Assembly (NCBI RefSeq): GCF_015291725.1
Contig: NZ_CP030038.1
Span: forward strand, 4,329,001-4,393,000
DNA from: Bradyrhizobium sp. CCBAU 51765
Lineage (GTDB): Bacteria > Pseudomonadota > Alphaproteobacteria > Rhizobiales > Xanthobacteraceae
Direction of reading: 5' to 3'
DNA length: 64,000 nt
Shown here: positions 41,763 through 50,809 of the stretch, piece after piece
Numbering within the stretch: the first letter of the stretch is position 1
Layout of the letters: every line of letters starts with the position of its first letter
Notes under the pieces: generated by a model
Seen by the model: the letters and a program-made list of their open reading frames with translations, nothing else
Told to the model about the DNA's origin: nothing
The model's database searches: none
Position numbers and translations under genes: made by a program

Positions 41763-42746
41763 ATGTCGCTTTCACGCCGCCGCTTTCTCGCCGCCAGTGC
41801 CGCCGCCTCGGTGTTTGCCCCATCGCTGGCGCTCGCCCAGGCCAAGGAATTCCGCCTCGGCCTGATCACGCCCAATGGCCATTCCTGGAACAAGGCCGCG
41901 CTCAAATTCGGCGAGGATCTCAAGTCCGCAACCAACGGCCGCCTGACATTGACCGTGTTCCACTCCGGCCAGCTCGGCAACGAAACCGCGATGATGCAGC
42001 AATTGCAGTCCGGCGCGCTCGACATGGGCTTCATCCAGGCCGCCGAGCTCGGCTCGCGCGTGCCGCACATCGCCGCCATCAACGCGCCCTACATCGTCCG
42101 CTCGACGCCAGCGGTCGCGAAGTTCGTGCGGCATCCCGCGGCGGTGAAATTGTTCGACGTGCTGCCGCAGGAGACCGGAACGATCGGGCTCGGCTGGGGG
42201 ATCACCGGCATGCGCGCGGTGTTCTCCTCCAAGGACCTGAATTCGCTCGCCGACATCAAGGGCATGAAGCTGCGCATCAACCCGACGCCGGTCTATCGTG
42301 ATTTCTATTCCTCGCTGGGCGCCGCTCCGACGCCGATCCCGACGCCGCAGGTGTTCGACGCGATGGCCAACGGCCAGGTCGACGGCCTCGAGGCCGACCT
42401 CGAATTCTCCTGGAACCAGCGCTTCGATAAGGTGTCCAAGGTCATCCTGCAGATGAACGCCGTCTTCATGCCGATGGCGGCGGTCGTCTCCGGGCGGGTC
42501 TGGCAGACGCTGCCCGCGGCCGATCGCGAGCTGATCACCAAGACGATCAAGACGACGCTGGACGCGCAGATCGACGAGCTCGCCGGCAACGAACCCAAAC
42601 TGATCGAGAACTTCAAGAACGCGCCGATCCCGATCCGCCAGGTCGATGCCAAGGACACCGAGGCCGTCATCGCCGAGTTCGACAAGATCTGGCTGCCGAA
42701 AGCCCCCGTCCTCGCCGAGCTGCGCAAGGTCGGCGCGACGCTCTGA
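41763..42746 (+). CDS. TRAP transporter substrate-binding protein DctP (system 2)
   Basis: 327 residues with a twin-arginine signal (SRRRFLAASAAAS) cleaved near ALAQAK. DctP pattern: RLGLITPNGHSWNKAALKFGE, VFHSGQLGNETAMMQQLQSGALDMGFI, KLRINPTPVYRDFYSSLGAAPTPIPTPQVFDAMANGQVDGLE with the conserved Arg/Pro ligand site. It sits third after Q and M and 76 bases before the DapA-family gene. Sequence differs clearly from system 1 DctP, so different substrates are expected. Confidence 0.92.
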   Translation: MSLSRRRFLAASAAASVFAPSLALAQAKEFRLGLITPNGHSWNKAALKFGEDLKSATNGRLTLTVFHSGQLGNETAMMQQLQSGALDMGFIQAAELGSRVPHIAAINAPYIVRSTPAVAKFVRHPAAVKLFDVLPQETGTIGLGWGITGMRAVFSSKDLNSLADIKGMKLRINPTPVYRDFYSSLGAAPTPIPTPQVFDAMANGQVDGLEADLEFSWNQRFDKVSKVILQMNAVFMPMAAVVSGRVWQTLPAADRELITKTIKTTLDAQIDELAGNEPKLIENFKNAPIPIRQVDAKDTEAVIAEFDKIWLPKAPVLAELRKVGATL

Positions 42747-42822
42747 TCCCCACCCATCGCCCTCACGTCAATGCCCGGCGGATCGAACGATCCGCCGGCT
42801 CAATTCCAATCGGAGCCAAGCA

Positions 42823-43749
42823 ATGAGCCCACGTATCTCCTGGGAAGGCGTCTTCCCGGCCGTCACCACGCAGTTCAACGACGATCTGTCGCTCAATATC
42901 GAGGCGACCGCCAGGGTCATGGACGGGCTGATCCGCGACGGCGTTTCCGGCCTGATCGTCTGCGGTTCGGTCGGTGAGAACACCTCGCTGGAGCGCAAGG
43001 AGAAGGTCGCAATCATGGAGACGGCAAAGTCGGTCGCGGCCGGCCGCGTGCCCGTGCTGTGCGGCATCGCCGAATTCACCACGGCCTTTGCGGTCGAGAC
43101 CGCCAAAGAAGCCGCGCGCATCGGTATCGACGGCGTGATGGTGATGCCGGCGCTGGTCTATTCCTCCAAGCCGCACGAGACCGCCGCGCATTTCCGCGCC
43201 GTCGCCAGCGCCACCGACCTGCCGGTGATGCTCTACAACAATCCGCCGATCTACAAGAACGACGTCACCCCGGACATCCTGGTCTCGCTCGCCGATGTCG
43301 AGACCGTGGTCTGCTTCAAGGATTCCTCGGGTGACACGCGGCGCTTCATCGACACGCGCAACATGGTCGGTGATCGGTTCGTGCTGTTCGCGGGCCTCGA
43401 CGACGTCATCGTCGAGAGCGTCGCCATGGGCGCCGTGGGCTGGGTCTCCGGCATGTCGAACGCCTTCCCGCGCGAGGGCGAGACGCTGTTCCGCCTCGCC
43501 AAGGCGGGGCGTTTCGCCGAGGCGATGCCGCTCTACGAATGGTTCATGCCGCTGCTGCACCTCGATGCACGCCCAGACCTCGTCCAGTGCATCAAGCTGT
43601 GCGAGCACATCATGGGCCGCGGCACCGCGCTGACCCGCCCGCCCCGCCTGGCGCTGCTGCCACAGGAGAAGGCCGAGGTCGAGGCCATGATGGCCAAGGC
43701 GCTCAAGAACCGGCCGCGCCTGCCGGATGTCGGGCTGAAGGCGGCCTGA
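42823..43749 (+). CDS. Dihydrodipicolinate synthase/N-acetylneuraminate lyase (DapA) family enzyme
   Basis: 308 residues from ATG 42823 with CCAAGCA upstream. Class I aldolase-type: Tyr in MLYNNPP (Y138) and Schiff-base Lys in VVCFKDSSGD (K166), with GSVGENTSL in place of the GTTGE of true DapA. That change and the operon with a TRAP importer point to a catabolic aldolase or dehydratase, for example for a 2-keto-3-deoxy sugar acid or a hydroxyproline-derived pyrroline, rather than lysine synthesis. Substrate not deducible here. Confidence 0.88.
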   Translation: MSPRISWEGVFPAVTTQFNDDLSLNIEATARVMDGLIRDGVSGLIVCGSVGENTSLERKEKVAIMETAKSVAAGRVPVLCGIAEFTTAFAVETAKEAARIGIDGVMVMPALVYSSKPHETAAHFRAVASATDLPVMLYNNPPIYKNDVTPDILVSLADVETVVCFKDSSGDTRRFIDTRNMVGDRFVLFAGLDDVIVESVAMGAVGWVSGMSNAFPREGETLFRLAKAGRFAEAMPLYEWFMPLLHLDARPDLVQCIKLCEHIMGRGTALTRPPRLALLPQEKAEVEAMMAKALKNRPRLPDVGLKAA

Positions 43750-43759
43750 AGTACGGTCT

Positions 43760-43848
43760 CGTAGGTGGGCAAAGCGCAGCGTGCCCACCACCTCTCTCGA
43801 TCATGAAAAGATGGTGGGCACGGCGCGACGCGCCTTTGCCCATCCTAC
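43760..43848. repeat. Palindromic repeat family B, copy 2
   Basis: About 89 bp inverted repeat: GTAGGTGGGCAAAGCG and GCGTGCCCACCA at the left, TGGTGGGCACGG and GCGCCTTTGCCCA...CCTAC at the right. It fills the gap between convergent dapA-family and HMG-CoA lyase genes. Confidence 0.87.
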
Positions 43849-43852
43849 AAAA

Positions 43853-44764
43853 CTAGGAAGCCGCCCGCTTCTTCTTCGCGTTCAGCGCGGTTGCCACACG
43901 GCTCACGGGCGGCTTGCCGAGCACGCCGCTCATCGCGTTGGTGGCCGCGAGCAGCTTGTCCATGTCGACGCCGGTCCTGATCCCCATGCCCTCGAGCATG
44001 TAGACGACATCCTCGGTCGCGACGTTTCCGGTCGCGCCCGGCGCATAGGGACAGCCGCCGAGGCCGCCGGCGGCGGCATCGATGACGCGGACGCCCTCTT
44101 CCATCCCGGCATAGAGATTGGCGAGCGCCTGGCCGTAGGTGTCGTGGAAATGCATCGCGAGCCTGGCGGGAGGAACGCTGGCACTGACCGCGCGCAGCAT
44201 CTCCTTCGCCTTGGATGGCGTGCCGATCCCGATGGTGTCGCCGAGCGAGATTTCGTAGCAGCCGAGCTCGAACAGCGTGCTGGCGAGATCGGCGACCGCC
44301 TTCGGCTTGATCTCGCCGTCGAAGGGGCAACCGAGCACGCAGGAAATATAGCCGCGCACCTTCACGCCATCGGCCTTGGCGCGCGCCAGCACCGGCTTGA
44401 AGCGCTCGATCGACTCCGCGACCGTGCAGTTGATGTTGGCGCGCGAAAAACCTTCCGAGGCCGCCGCAAACACCGAGACCACTTCGGCGCCCGCGGCACG
44501 CGCGGCGTCATAGCCCTTCTCGTTCGGCACCAGCACGTGGAATTCGGCGCCCTTGATGTGGCTGACGCCGCGCAGCACGGTATCGGAGCTTGCCATCTGC
44601 GGGATCGCCTTCGGCGAGACGAAGGCGCCGACTTCGACCGTCTTGAGGCCGGCCACAACCAGCGCCTCGACGAAGGCGATGCGGGCCTCGACGCTGACGG
44701 GCGTCTTCTCGTTCTGGAGACCGTCGCGCGGCCCCATCTCGATGATGCGGACGGAATCGCTCAT
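43853..44764 (-). CDS. Hydroxymethylglutaryl-CoA lyase
   Basis: Cleaves HMG-CoA to acetoacetate and acetyl-CoA, last step of leucine degradation. 303 residues. TIM-barrel lyase motifs: MGPRDGLQNEK near the N-terminus, LGDTIGIGTPS, AMHFHDTYGQALAN with metal-binding histidines, and the family signature around GLGGCPYAPGATGN with the catalytic Cys. The C-terminal end is short and basic (KKKRAAS). Its start is one base after the methylcrotonyl-CoA carboxylase alpha stop. Confidence 0.93.
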   Translation of the reverse strand: MSDSVRIIEMGPRDGLQNEKTPVSVEARIAFVEALVVAGLKTVEVGAFVSPKAIPQMASSDTVLRGVSHIKGAEFHVLVPNEKGYDAARAAGAEVVSVFAAASEGFSRANINCTVAESIERFKPVLARAKADGVKVRGYISCVLGCPFDGEIKPKAVADLASTLFELGCYEISLGDTIGIGTPSKAKEMLRAVSASVPPARLAMHFHDTYGQALANLYAGMEEGVRVIDAAAGGLGGCPYAPGATGNVATEDVVYMLEGMGIRTGVDMDKLLAATNAMSGVLGKPPVSRVATALNAKKKRAAS

Positions 44765-44765
44765 G

Positions 44766-46769
44766 TCACTCTCCGGAAGGCTCGACCACGGCGAGCTCGA
44801 CGCCCTCCTGGACGATGTCGCCGACCTTGCACTTGATCGACTTCAGCACGCCGGCAAAGGGCGCACGCAGCGTCTGCTCCATCTTCATCACTTCCAGGGT
44901 CAGGATCGGCGCGCCCTTCTCGAGCCTCTCCCCCTCCACGGCGAGCACGGCGACGACCGTGCCCGGCAGGGGCGCTGCGATCTTGTCCTCGCCGGCCTGC
45001 TCCTCGCTCTCGCCGCCGAATGGATCGACCCAGTGAAGGTCGAAGCGGCCGTTGCGCGTGCGCAAGTAAAGCTCGTGGCCGTCGATCACGGCCGCAACCT
45101 GCGATTTGACGCCGTCCAGCGTCAGGTCGAAGCCGCCTTCCTTCGCCGTGGTCGTGAACGCCAGTTCGCGCTCGCCGACCACCAGCGTCGCGGGGCCACT
45201 CCCGTAATTCAGCGTGATCTTCTGCTCCGGCCCGTGCCCGACGCGGAAGGCAAAGCTGCGCTGGCGGCGGCCGACCGGCTGCCAGCCGAAGGTCTGCCAG
45301 GGCGAACCCGCCTGCGCGCGTGCGGCCTGTCGCTCGTCATTGAGGATCGCAGCCACCGCGGCGCAAAGCTCGAGCTCGCCGGGCGCCGGCGGAGCCTGCG
45401 TCAGCACCGCCAGCTCGCGCTCGATGAAGCCGGTGTCGATCGCATTCGTGCGCACCTTGGGATGCGTCATCAGCGCCGACAGGAACGGGATGTTCGTCAC
45501 GATGCCGCGGACGTCGGACTCTTCCAGTCCCCGATTGAGCCGCTCGATCGCGACGTCCCGCGTCGGCGCCCAGGCGATCATCTTGGCCAGCATGGCGTCA
45601 TAGTACGGCGACACGCTGTCGCCCTCGCGATACCCGGCGTCGATGCGCAAGCCCCCGGTTTCCGCCGGCAACCGCCAGGTCGAGATCCTGCCGACCGACG
45701 GCATGAAGTTCTTGGTGGGATTCTCCGCATAGACGCGCGCCTCGACGGCATGGCCGTTGAGCTTGATCTCGTCCTGCTTGAGCGGCAGCGCCTCGCCGAA
45801 GGCGACGCGGAGCTGCCACTCGACGAGGTCGATGCCGGTGATCAGCTCGGTGACGGGATGCTCGACCTGGAGGCGCGTGTTCATCTCGATGAAGAACACG
45901 TCCTTGCCGTCGGAGACGAACTCGATCGTGCCGGCGCCGACATAATTGACCGCTCCGGCCGCCTTTCGCGCGGCGGCGCAGACCGTCTCGCGCTGCGCGG
46001 CGTTGAGGGTCGGCGACGGCGCCTCCTCGATCACCTTCTGGTGCCGCCGCTGCAGCGTGCATTCGCGCTCGAACAGCGAGAGCAGATTGCCGTGGCTGTC
46101 GCCGATCACCTGCACCTCGATATGCCGGGGATTGTCGACATATTTTTCGATCAGCATGCGATCATCACCGAACGCGGCCAGAGCCTCGCGCTTGGCACTG
46201 ACGATGGCGGGCCCAAGCTCGGCGGCCGATCGCACGATCCGCATGCCGCGGCCGCCGCCACCAGCGGAGGCCTTTACCAGGATGGGGAAACCGATCCTGT
46301 CCGCCGCCTTCGACAGCGTCGCCTCGTCCTGGGCCTCGCCGTGATAGCCAGGCACCAGCGGCACGCCGGCCTTTTCCATCAGCGCCTTCGAGCCGGACTT
46401 CGAGCCCATCGCATTCATCATCCCGGCGGTCGGACCGACGAAGACGAGCCCCGCTTCAAGGCAGGCCTGCGCGAACTCGGCGTTCTCCGACAGGAAGCCG
46501 TAGCCGGGATGCACGGCCTCCGCCCCGGTCTTCCGTGCGGCCTCGATCAGCCGCTCGACATTGAGATAGCTGTCGCGGGCCCGGGCAGGCCCGAGCAGCA
46601 CGGCTTCATCCGCGAGCGCGACATGCATCGCGTCGCGGTCGGCCTCGGAATAGACAGCGACCGTGCGCAGGCCCATGGCGCGGGCGGTGTGGATGACGCG
46701 GCAGGCGATCTCGCCCCGGTTGGCGATCAGGAGCGTGCGAAAACGCCGGTAGAGCTTGGAGCGGTCCAT
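44766..46769 (-). CDS. Methylcrotonyl-CoA carboxylase, biotin-containing alpha subunit
   Basis: Biotin carboxylase and carrier subunit, 667 residues from ATG 46769; the longer frame to 46817 overlaps the beta subunit gene. Biotin carboxylase domain 1-450 (LLIANRGEIACRVI, KASAGGGGRGM, FIEMNTRLQVEHPVTE), a BT linker domain, and a C-terminal biotinyl domain with EVMKM (biotin on K629). Starts 5 bases from the beta subunit stop. Propionyl-CoA carboxylase alpha is a relative, but the operon with isovaleryl-CoA dehydrogenase and HMG-CoA lyase fixes the assignment. Confidence 0.92.
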   Translation of the reverse strand: MDRSKLYRRFRTLLIANRGEIACRVIHTARAMGLRTVAVYSEADRDAMHVALADEAVLLGPARARDSYLNVERLIEAARKTGAEAVHPGYGFLSENAEFAQACLEAGLVFVGPTAGMMNAMGSKSGSKALMEKAGVPLVPGYHGEAQDEATLSKAADRIGFPILVKASAGGGGRGMRIVRSAAELGPAIVSAKREALAAFGDDRMLIEKYVDNPRHIEVQVIGDSHGNLLSLFERECTLQRRHQKVIEEAPSPTLNAAQRETVCAAARKAAGAVNYVGAGTIEFVSDGKDVFFIEMNTRLQVEHPVTELITGIDLVEWQLRVAFGEALPLKQDEIKLNGHAVEARVYAENPTKNFMPSVGRISTWRLPAETGGLRIDAGYREGDSVSPYYDAMLAKMIAWAPTRDVAIERLNRGLEESDVRGIVTNIPFLSALMTHPKVRTNAIDTGFIERELAVLTQAPPAPGELELCAAVAAILNDERQAARAQAGSPWQTFGWQPVGRRQRSFAFRVGHGPEQKITLNYGSGPATLVVGERELAFTTTAKEGGFDLTLDGVKSQVAAVIDGHELYLRTRNGRFDLHWVDPFGGESEEQAGEDKIAAPLPGTVVAVLAVEGERLEKGAPILTLEVMKMEQTLRAPFAGVLKSIKCKVGDIVQEGVELAVVEPSGE

Positions 46770-46773
46770 CGCA

Positions 46774-48378
46774 TCACATCCTGAACAGGCCGAATTTCGT
46801 CGGTTCGATCGGCGCATTCGATGCCGCCGAGAGGCCGAGGCCGAGCACGAGGCGGGTGTCGGCCGGGTCGATCACGCCGTCGTCCCAGAGGCGCGCGGTC
46901 GCATAATACGGGTGCCCCTGGCTCTCATACTGCGCACGGATCGGCTCGCGGAATTTGTCTTCCTCTTCCTTCGACCAGTTCTCGCCCTTGGCTTCGATGT
47001 TGTCGCGCCGGACCTGGCTCAGCACCATCGAGGCCTGCTCGCCGCCCATGACCGAGATGCGCGCGTTCGGCCACATCCAGAGGAAGCGCGGCGAGTAGGC
47101 GCGGCCGCACATGCCGTAATTGCCGGCACCGTAGGAGCCGCCGATCACGACGGTGAATTTCGGCACGGAGGCGGTTGCGACCGCCGTCACCAGCTTGGCG
47201 CCGTCGCGCGCGATGCCGCCGGCCTCGTATTTCTTGCCGACCATGAAGCCCGTGATGTTCTGCAGGAACACCAGGGGGATGCCGCGCTGGCAGCACAGCT
47301 CGATGAAATGCGCGCCCTTCAGCGAGCTCTCGCTGAACAGGATGCCGTTGTTGGCGATGATGCCGACCGGATAGCCCCAGATATGGGCGAAGCCGCACAC
47401 CAGCGTCGTGCCGTAGAGCTTCTTGAACTCGTCGAACTCGGAGCCATCCACCACGCGCGCGATGATGTCGCGCACGTCGAACGGTTTTCTGCCGTCGACC
47501 GGCACCACGCCGTAGATCTCCTCCGCCGCGAACAGCGGCTCGCGAGGCGGATGCATGTTCAGGTTCGGCCGTGCCGACGGCTTCAGCGTGCCGACGATGC
47601 GCCGCGCGATACCGATCGCATGGGCATCGTTCTGGGCATAGTGATCGGTCACGCCGGACTGGCGCGAGTGCACGTCGGCACCGCCAAGCTCCTCGGCGCT
47701 CACGACCTCGCCGGTCGCGGCCTTCACCAGCGGCGGACCGCCGAGGAAGATGGTGCCCTGATTGCGCACGATGATGCTTTCGTCCGACATCGCCGGCACA
47801 TAGGCGCCGCCTGCCGTGCAGGAACCCATCACGATCGCGATCTGCGGAATGCCTTGTGAGGACATCTGCGCCTGGTTGTAGAAGATGCGGCCGAAATGCC
47901 GCTCGTCCGGGAAGATCTCGTCCTGCAGCGGCAGGAAGGCGCCGCCGGAATCGACCATGTAGACGCAGGGAAGATTGTTCTGCCGCGCGATATCCTGCGC
48001 CCGCAGATGCTTCTTCACGGTCATGGGGTAATAGGTGCCGCCCTTGATGGTGGCGTCGTTGGCGACGATCACACATTCCCGACCAGAGATGCGCCCCACC
48101 CCCGTTACGACGCTCGCCGAATGCACGTCGCCGCCATAGAGGCCATAGGCCGCGAGCGGCGACAGCTCCAGGAACGAGGTGCCGGGATCGACCAGCAGAT
48201 CGACGCGCTGGCGCGCCAGCATCTTGCCGCGCGCGGTGTGGCGGTTGCGCGAGACCTCGCCGCCGCCGCCGGCGACCTGGCTGAGCTTTTCGCGCAAGTC
48301 AGCGACGAGCGCGCGCATGGCCTCGGAGTTGCGCGCGAAATCGGATGAAGACGGATCGATGCTTGAATGAAGCGGCAT
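46774..48378 (-). CDS. Methylcrotonyl-CoA carboxylase, carboxyltransferase beta subunit
   Basis: Transfers carboxyl from biotin to 3-methylcrotonyl-CoA. 534 residues from ATG 48378. Crotonase-like N and C halves with oxyanion motifs: MVDSGGAFLPLQDEIFPD, GSCTAGGAYVPAMSDE, TIFLGGPPLVKAATGE, and in the C half GSYGAGNYGMCGRAYSPRFLWMWPNARISVMGGEQA. Ends 5 bases before the alpha subunit start. Confidence 0.94.
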   Translation of the reverse strand: MPLHSSIDPSSSDFARNSEAMRALVADLREKLSQVAGGGGEVSRNRHTARGKMLARQRVDLLVDPGTSFLELSPLAAYGLYGGDVHSASVVTGVGRISGRECVIVANDATIKGGTYYPMTVKKHLRAQDIARQNNLPCVYMVDSGGAFLPLQDEIFPDERHFGRIFYNQAQMSSQGIPQIAIVMGSCTAGGAYVPAMSDESIIVRNQGTIFLGGPPLVKAATGEVVSAEELGGADVHSRQSGVTDHYAQNDAHAIGIARRIVGTLKPSARPNLNMHPPREPLFAAEEIYGVVPVDGRKPFDVRDIIARVVDGSEFDEFKKLYGTTLVCGFAHIWGYPVGIIANNGILFSESSLKGAHFIELCCQRGIPLVFLQNITGFMVGKKYEAGGIARDGAKLVTAVATASVPKFTVVIGGSYGAGNYGMCGRAYSPRFLWMWPNARISVMGGEQASMVLSQVRRDNIEAKGENWSKEEEDKFREPIRAQYESQGHPYYATARLWDDGVIDPADTRLVLGLGLSAASNAPIEPTKFGLFRM

Positions 48379-48401
48379 GGTGATTCCGATGAGGTGTACG
48401 T

Positions 48402-49574
48402 TTAAGCCGTCTCGGCCATGAGCTCGCGACCGATCAGCATGCGGCGAACCTCCGAGGTGCCGGCGCCGATCTCGTACAGCTTGGCGTCGCGCCAGAGGCG
48501 CCCGACCGGGAATTCGCTGGTATAGCCGACCCCGCCGAGCGCCTGGATCGCCTCGCCCGCCATCCACGTCGCCTTCTCCGCGGAATAGAGGATCGCAGCC
48601 GCGGCATCCTTGCGCAAGCTGCGCGCGTGATCGGCGCGGTCGCAGGCGCGGCCCACGGCGTAGACATAGGCACGCGTGGCCTGCCAGGTCGAATACATGT
48701 CGGCGAGCTTGCCCTGCATCAGCTGGAAATCGCCGATCGGCTGGCCGAACTGCTTGCGTTCGTGCATGTAGGGCACCACGGCGTCCATGCACGCGGCCAT
48801 GATTCCGAGCGGGCCGCCGGAGAGCACCGCGCGCTCATAATCCAGGCCGGACATCAGCACCTTGACGCCCTCGCCCACCTTGCCGAGCACGTTCTCCTTC
48901 GGGACCTCGCATTCGTCGAAGAACAGCGGATAGGTGTTGGAGCCGCGCATGCCGAGCTTGTCGAGATGCTGGCCGTGGGTGAAACCCTTGAAACCCTTCT
49001 CGATCAGGAAGGCGGTCATGCCGCGCGGGCCGGCGTCCGGGTCGGTCTTGGCGTAGACGACCAGCACGTCGGCATCGCCGCCATTGGTGATCCACATCTT
49101 GGAGCCGTTGAGCACGTAGCGGTCGCCGCGCTTGTCGGCGCGCAGCTTCATCGAGACGACGTCGGAGCCGGCGCCGGGCTCGGACATCGCGAGCGCGCCG
49201 ACATACTCACCCGAGATCAGCTTGGGCAGATAGCGCTGGCGCTGCGCATCGTTGCCGTTGCGGCGGATCTGGTTGACGCACAGGTTGGAATGGGCGCCGT
49301 AGGACAGGCCCACGGCCGCCGAGCCGCGCGAAATCTCCTCCATCGCGACGATGTGGGCGAGATAGCCCATGTTCGAGCCGCCATATTGCTCAGGGGCGGT
49401 CATGCCGAGCAGGCCAAGGTCGCCAAGGCGCTTCCACAGGTCTGCAGGGAACAGGTTGGCCTTCTCGATCTCGGCCGCGCGCGGGGTGATCTCCGCCTCC
49501 ACGAAGGCGCGGAGCGTGTCGCGCAGCATGCCGATGTCTTCGCCCAGATCGAAATCGATGCTCGGGATGTTCAA
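48402..49574 (-). CDS. Isovaleryl-CoA dehydrogenase
   Basis: FAD flavoenzyme oxidising isovaleryl-CoA to 3-methylcrotonyl-CoA, passing electrons to ETF. 390 residues. Acyl-CoA dehydrogenase hallmarks: ALAMSEPGAGSDVVSM, WITNGGDADVLVVYAKT, ALGGVGYTSEFPVGRLWRDAK. The catalytic base is the isovaleryl-type Glu in GLDYERAVLSGG (E247), rather than the late Glu of short-chain enzymes. First gene of the liu-like operon, 24 bases ahead of the beta subunit. Confidence 0.93.
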   Translation of the reverse strand: MNIPSIDFDLGEDIGMLRDTLRAFVEAEITPRAAEIEKANLFPADLWKRLGDLGLLGMTAPEQYGGSNMGYLAHIVAMEEISRGSAAVGLSYGAHSNLCVNQIRRNGNDAQRQRYLPKLISGEYVGALAMSEPGAGSDVVSMKLRADKRGDRYVLNGSKMWITNGGDADVLVVYAKTDPDAGPRGMTAFLIEKGFKGFTHGQHLDKLGMRGSNTYPLFFDECEVPKENVLGKVGEGVKVLMSGLDYERAVLSGGPLGIMAACMDAVVPYMHERKQFGQPIGDFQLMQGKLADMYSTWQATRAYVYAVGRACDRADHARSLRKDAAAAILYSAEKATWMAGEAIQALGGVGYTSEFPVGRLWRDAKLYEIGAGTSEVRRMLIGRELMAETA

Positions 49575-49649
49575 GGCGATTCCTCCGTATTTTGGGGTCC
49601 GAACCTAGCCCGGTCCCGGCCCTCTTGCAGTCGAAAAGGTTGCATTTTC

Positions 49650-49663
49650 CGCCAAACTTGGCG
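49650..49663. promoter_or_regulatory. Operator candidate between isovaleryl-CoA dehydrogenase and AraC genes
   Basis: CGCCAA-AC-TTGGCG, an inverted repeat with 6-base arms in the 112-base divergent region, 24 bases before the AraC start and 75 before the dehydrogenase start. Could be a regulator site; short arms limit confidence. Confidence 0.35.
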
Positions 49664-49686
49664 AGGATTTTCAGGAGGGATTTCCG

Positions 49687-50715
49687 ATGCCTTTTCAAGC
49701 CGCCACCGCGATCCCGCGCCGCGCCGTCACCCCCGCCGCCTTCGTCCGCGGCGTGGTCGCCGCCTATGAGCGATACGGCCGCGATCCCGCGGAGGCATTG
49801 AACCGGGGCCAGGTCGCGCCGGACCTTGTCAATTCTCCGGATGGACGGGTCACTGCTGCCCAGTTCGAGGCGCTGGCGGGCCATGCCATGCGCGAGCTCG
49901 ACGACGAAGCGCTCGGCTGGTTCTCGCGCCGACTGCCCTGGGGCACCTATGGCATGCTGTGCCGCGCCTCGATCACCGCGCCGACGCTGGAGGTCGCACT
50001 CAAGCGCTGGTGCCGGCATCACCGCCTGGTCACCGAAGACGTACTGCTCGATCTCGAGATTGGCGATGAGACCGCCGTCGTTTCGATCCGCGAGATGCAT
50101 GATCTCGGGCTCTTCCGCGAGTTCTGCCTCGTGACCCTCTTCCGCTACGTGCTCGGCTTCTCGTGCTGGGCCGTAGATTCCCGGATCGCGCTCCGCGCGG
50201 CTGAATTCCCCTACCCGCAGCCCGGCCACGTCTCGGTCTATCCGACCATCTTCTGCCGGGCCATCCGCTTCGATGCGGACCGCGCCAGCATCGTCTTCGA
50301 CAAGCACTATCTGTCGCTGCCGCTCACGCGCAGCGCGGCCGATCTCGACAACATGCTCGAGGGCGCGTTGCGGCTGACCGTGCTGCCCTACCGGCGCGAC
50401 CGGCTGCTGGTCGAGCGCGTGCGCCGCCTGCTCCGCAATGCGCGCGGGCGCATTCTCGGCGCCGAGGACGTCGCGCGCGAGCTGGCGCTGTCCACCCGCA
50501 CCATGCACCGGCGCCTGCGCGAGGAATCCACCTCGCTACGCGATCTCAAGGAAGAGACGAAGTTCGAGCTCGCCAAGCAGGAACTGATGCGCGGCCGCAC
50601 GCCGATCAAGCGCATCGCGGAGATCGCCGGCTTCCGCAACGAAAAGAGCTTTTCGCGCGCCTTCCGCAGCTGGACCGGGACCTCCCCGCGCGAGTTTCGC
50701 GGCCGGTACCGGTAA
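49687..50715 (+). CDS. AraC-family transcriptional regulator (arabinose-binding-type N domain)
   Basis: 342 residues from ATG 49687 with AGGAGGG 7 bases upstream. N-terminal ligand domain about 20-210 of the PF12625 type (VAAYERYGRDPAEALNRGQVAPDLV, VVSIREMHDLGLFREF), C-terminal double helix-turn-helix at about 235-340 (LGAEDVARELALSTRTMHRRLREE; IKRIAEIAGFRNEKSFSRAFRSWTGTSPREFRGRYR). Divergent from the leucine catabolic operon, which it probably controls. Confidence 0.9.
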   Translation: MPFQAATAIPRRAVTPAAFVRGVVAAYERYGRDPAEALNRGQVAPDLVNSPDGRVTAAQFEALAGHAMRELDDEALGWFSRRLPWGTYGMLCRASITAPTLEVALKRWCRHHRLVTEDVLLDLEIGDETAVVSIREMHDLGLFREFCLVTLFRYVLGFSCWAVDSRIALRAAEFPYPQPGHVSVYPTIFCRAIRFDADRASIVFDKHYLSLPLTRSAADLDNMLEGALRLTVLPYRRDRLLVERVRRLLRNARGRILGAEDVARELALSTRTMHRRLREESTSLRDLKEETKFELAKQELMRGRTPIKRIAEIAGFRNEKSFSRAFRSWTGTSPREFRGRYR

Positions 50716-50747
50716 GCGAGCGCGTGCGCTGCGTGGTCGTCATGAAC

Positions 50748-50779
50748 TGCGGCCCCCGAGTTGGATCTCGGAGGCCGCA
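50748..50779. terminator. Hairpin between convergent AraC and DUF3551 genes
   Basis: TGCGGCC.CCGAG and CTCGG.GGCCGCA form a 12-bp stem with a single unpaired base on each side. No T-run; likely shared 3' end structure. Confidence 0.55.
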
Positions 50780-50809
50780 ACGTCTCTGATCCGGTCTCGA
50801 CTGGCGGCG

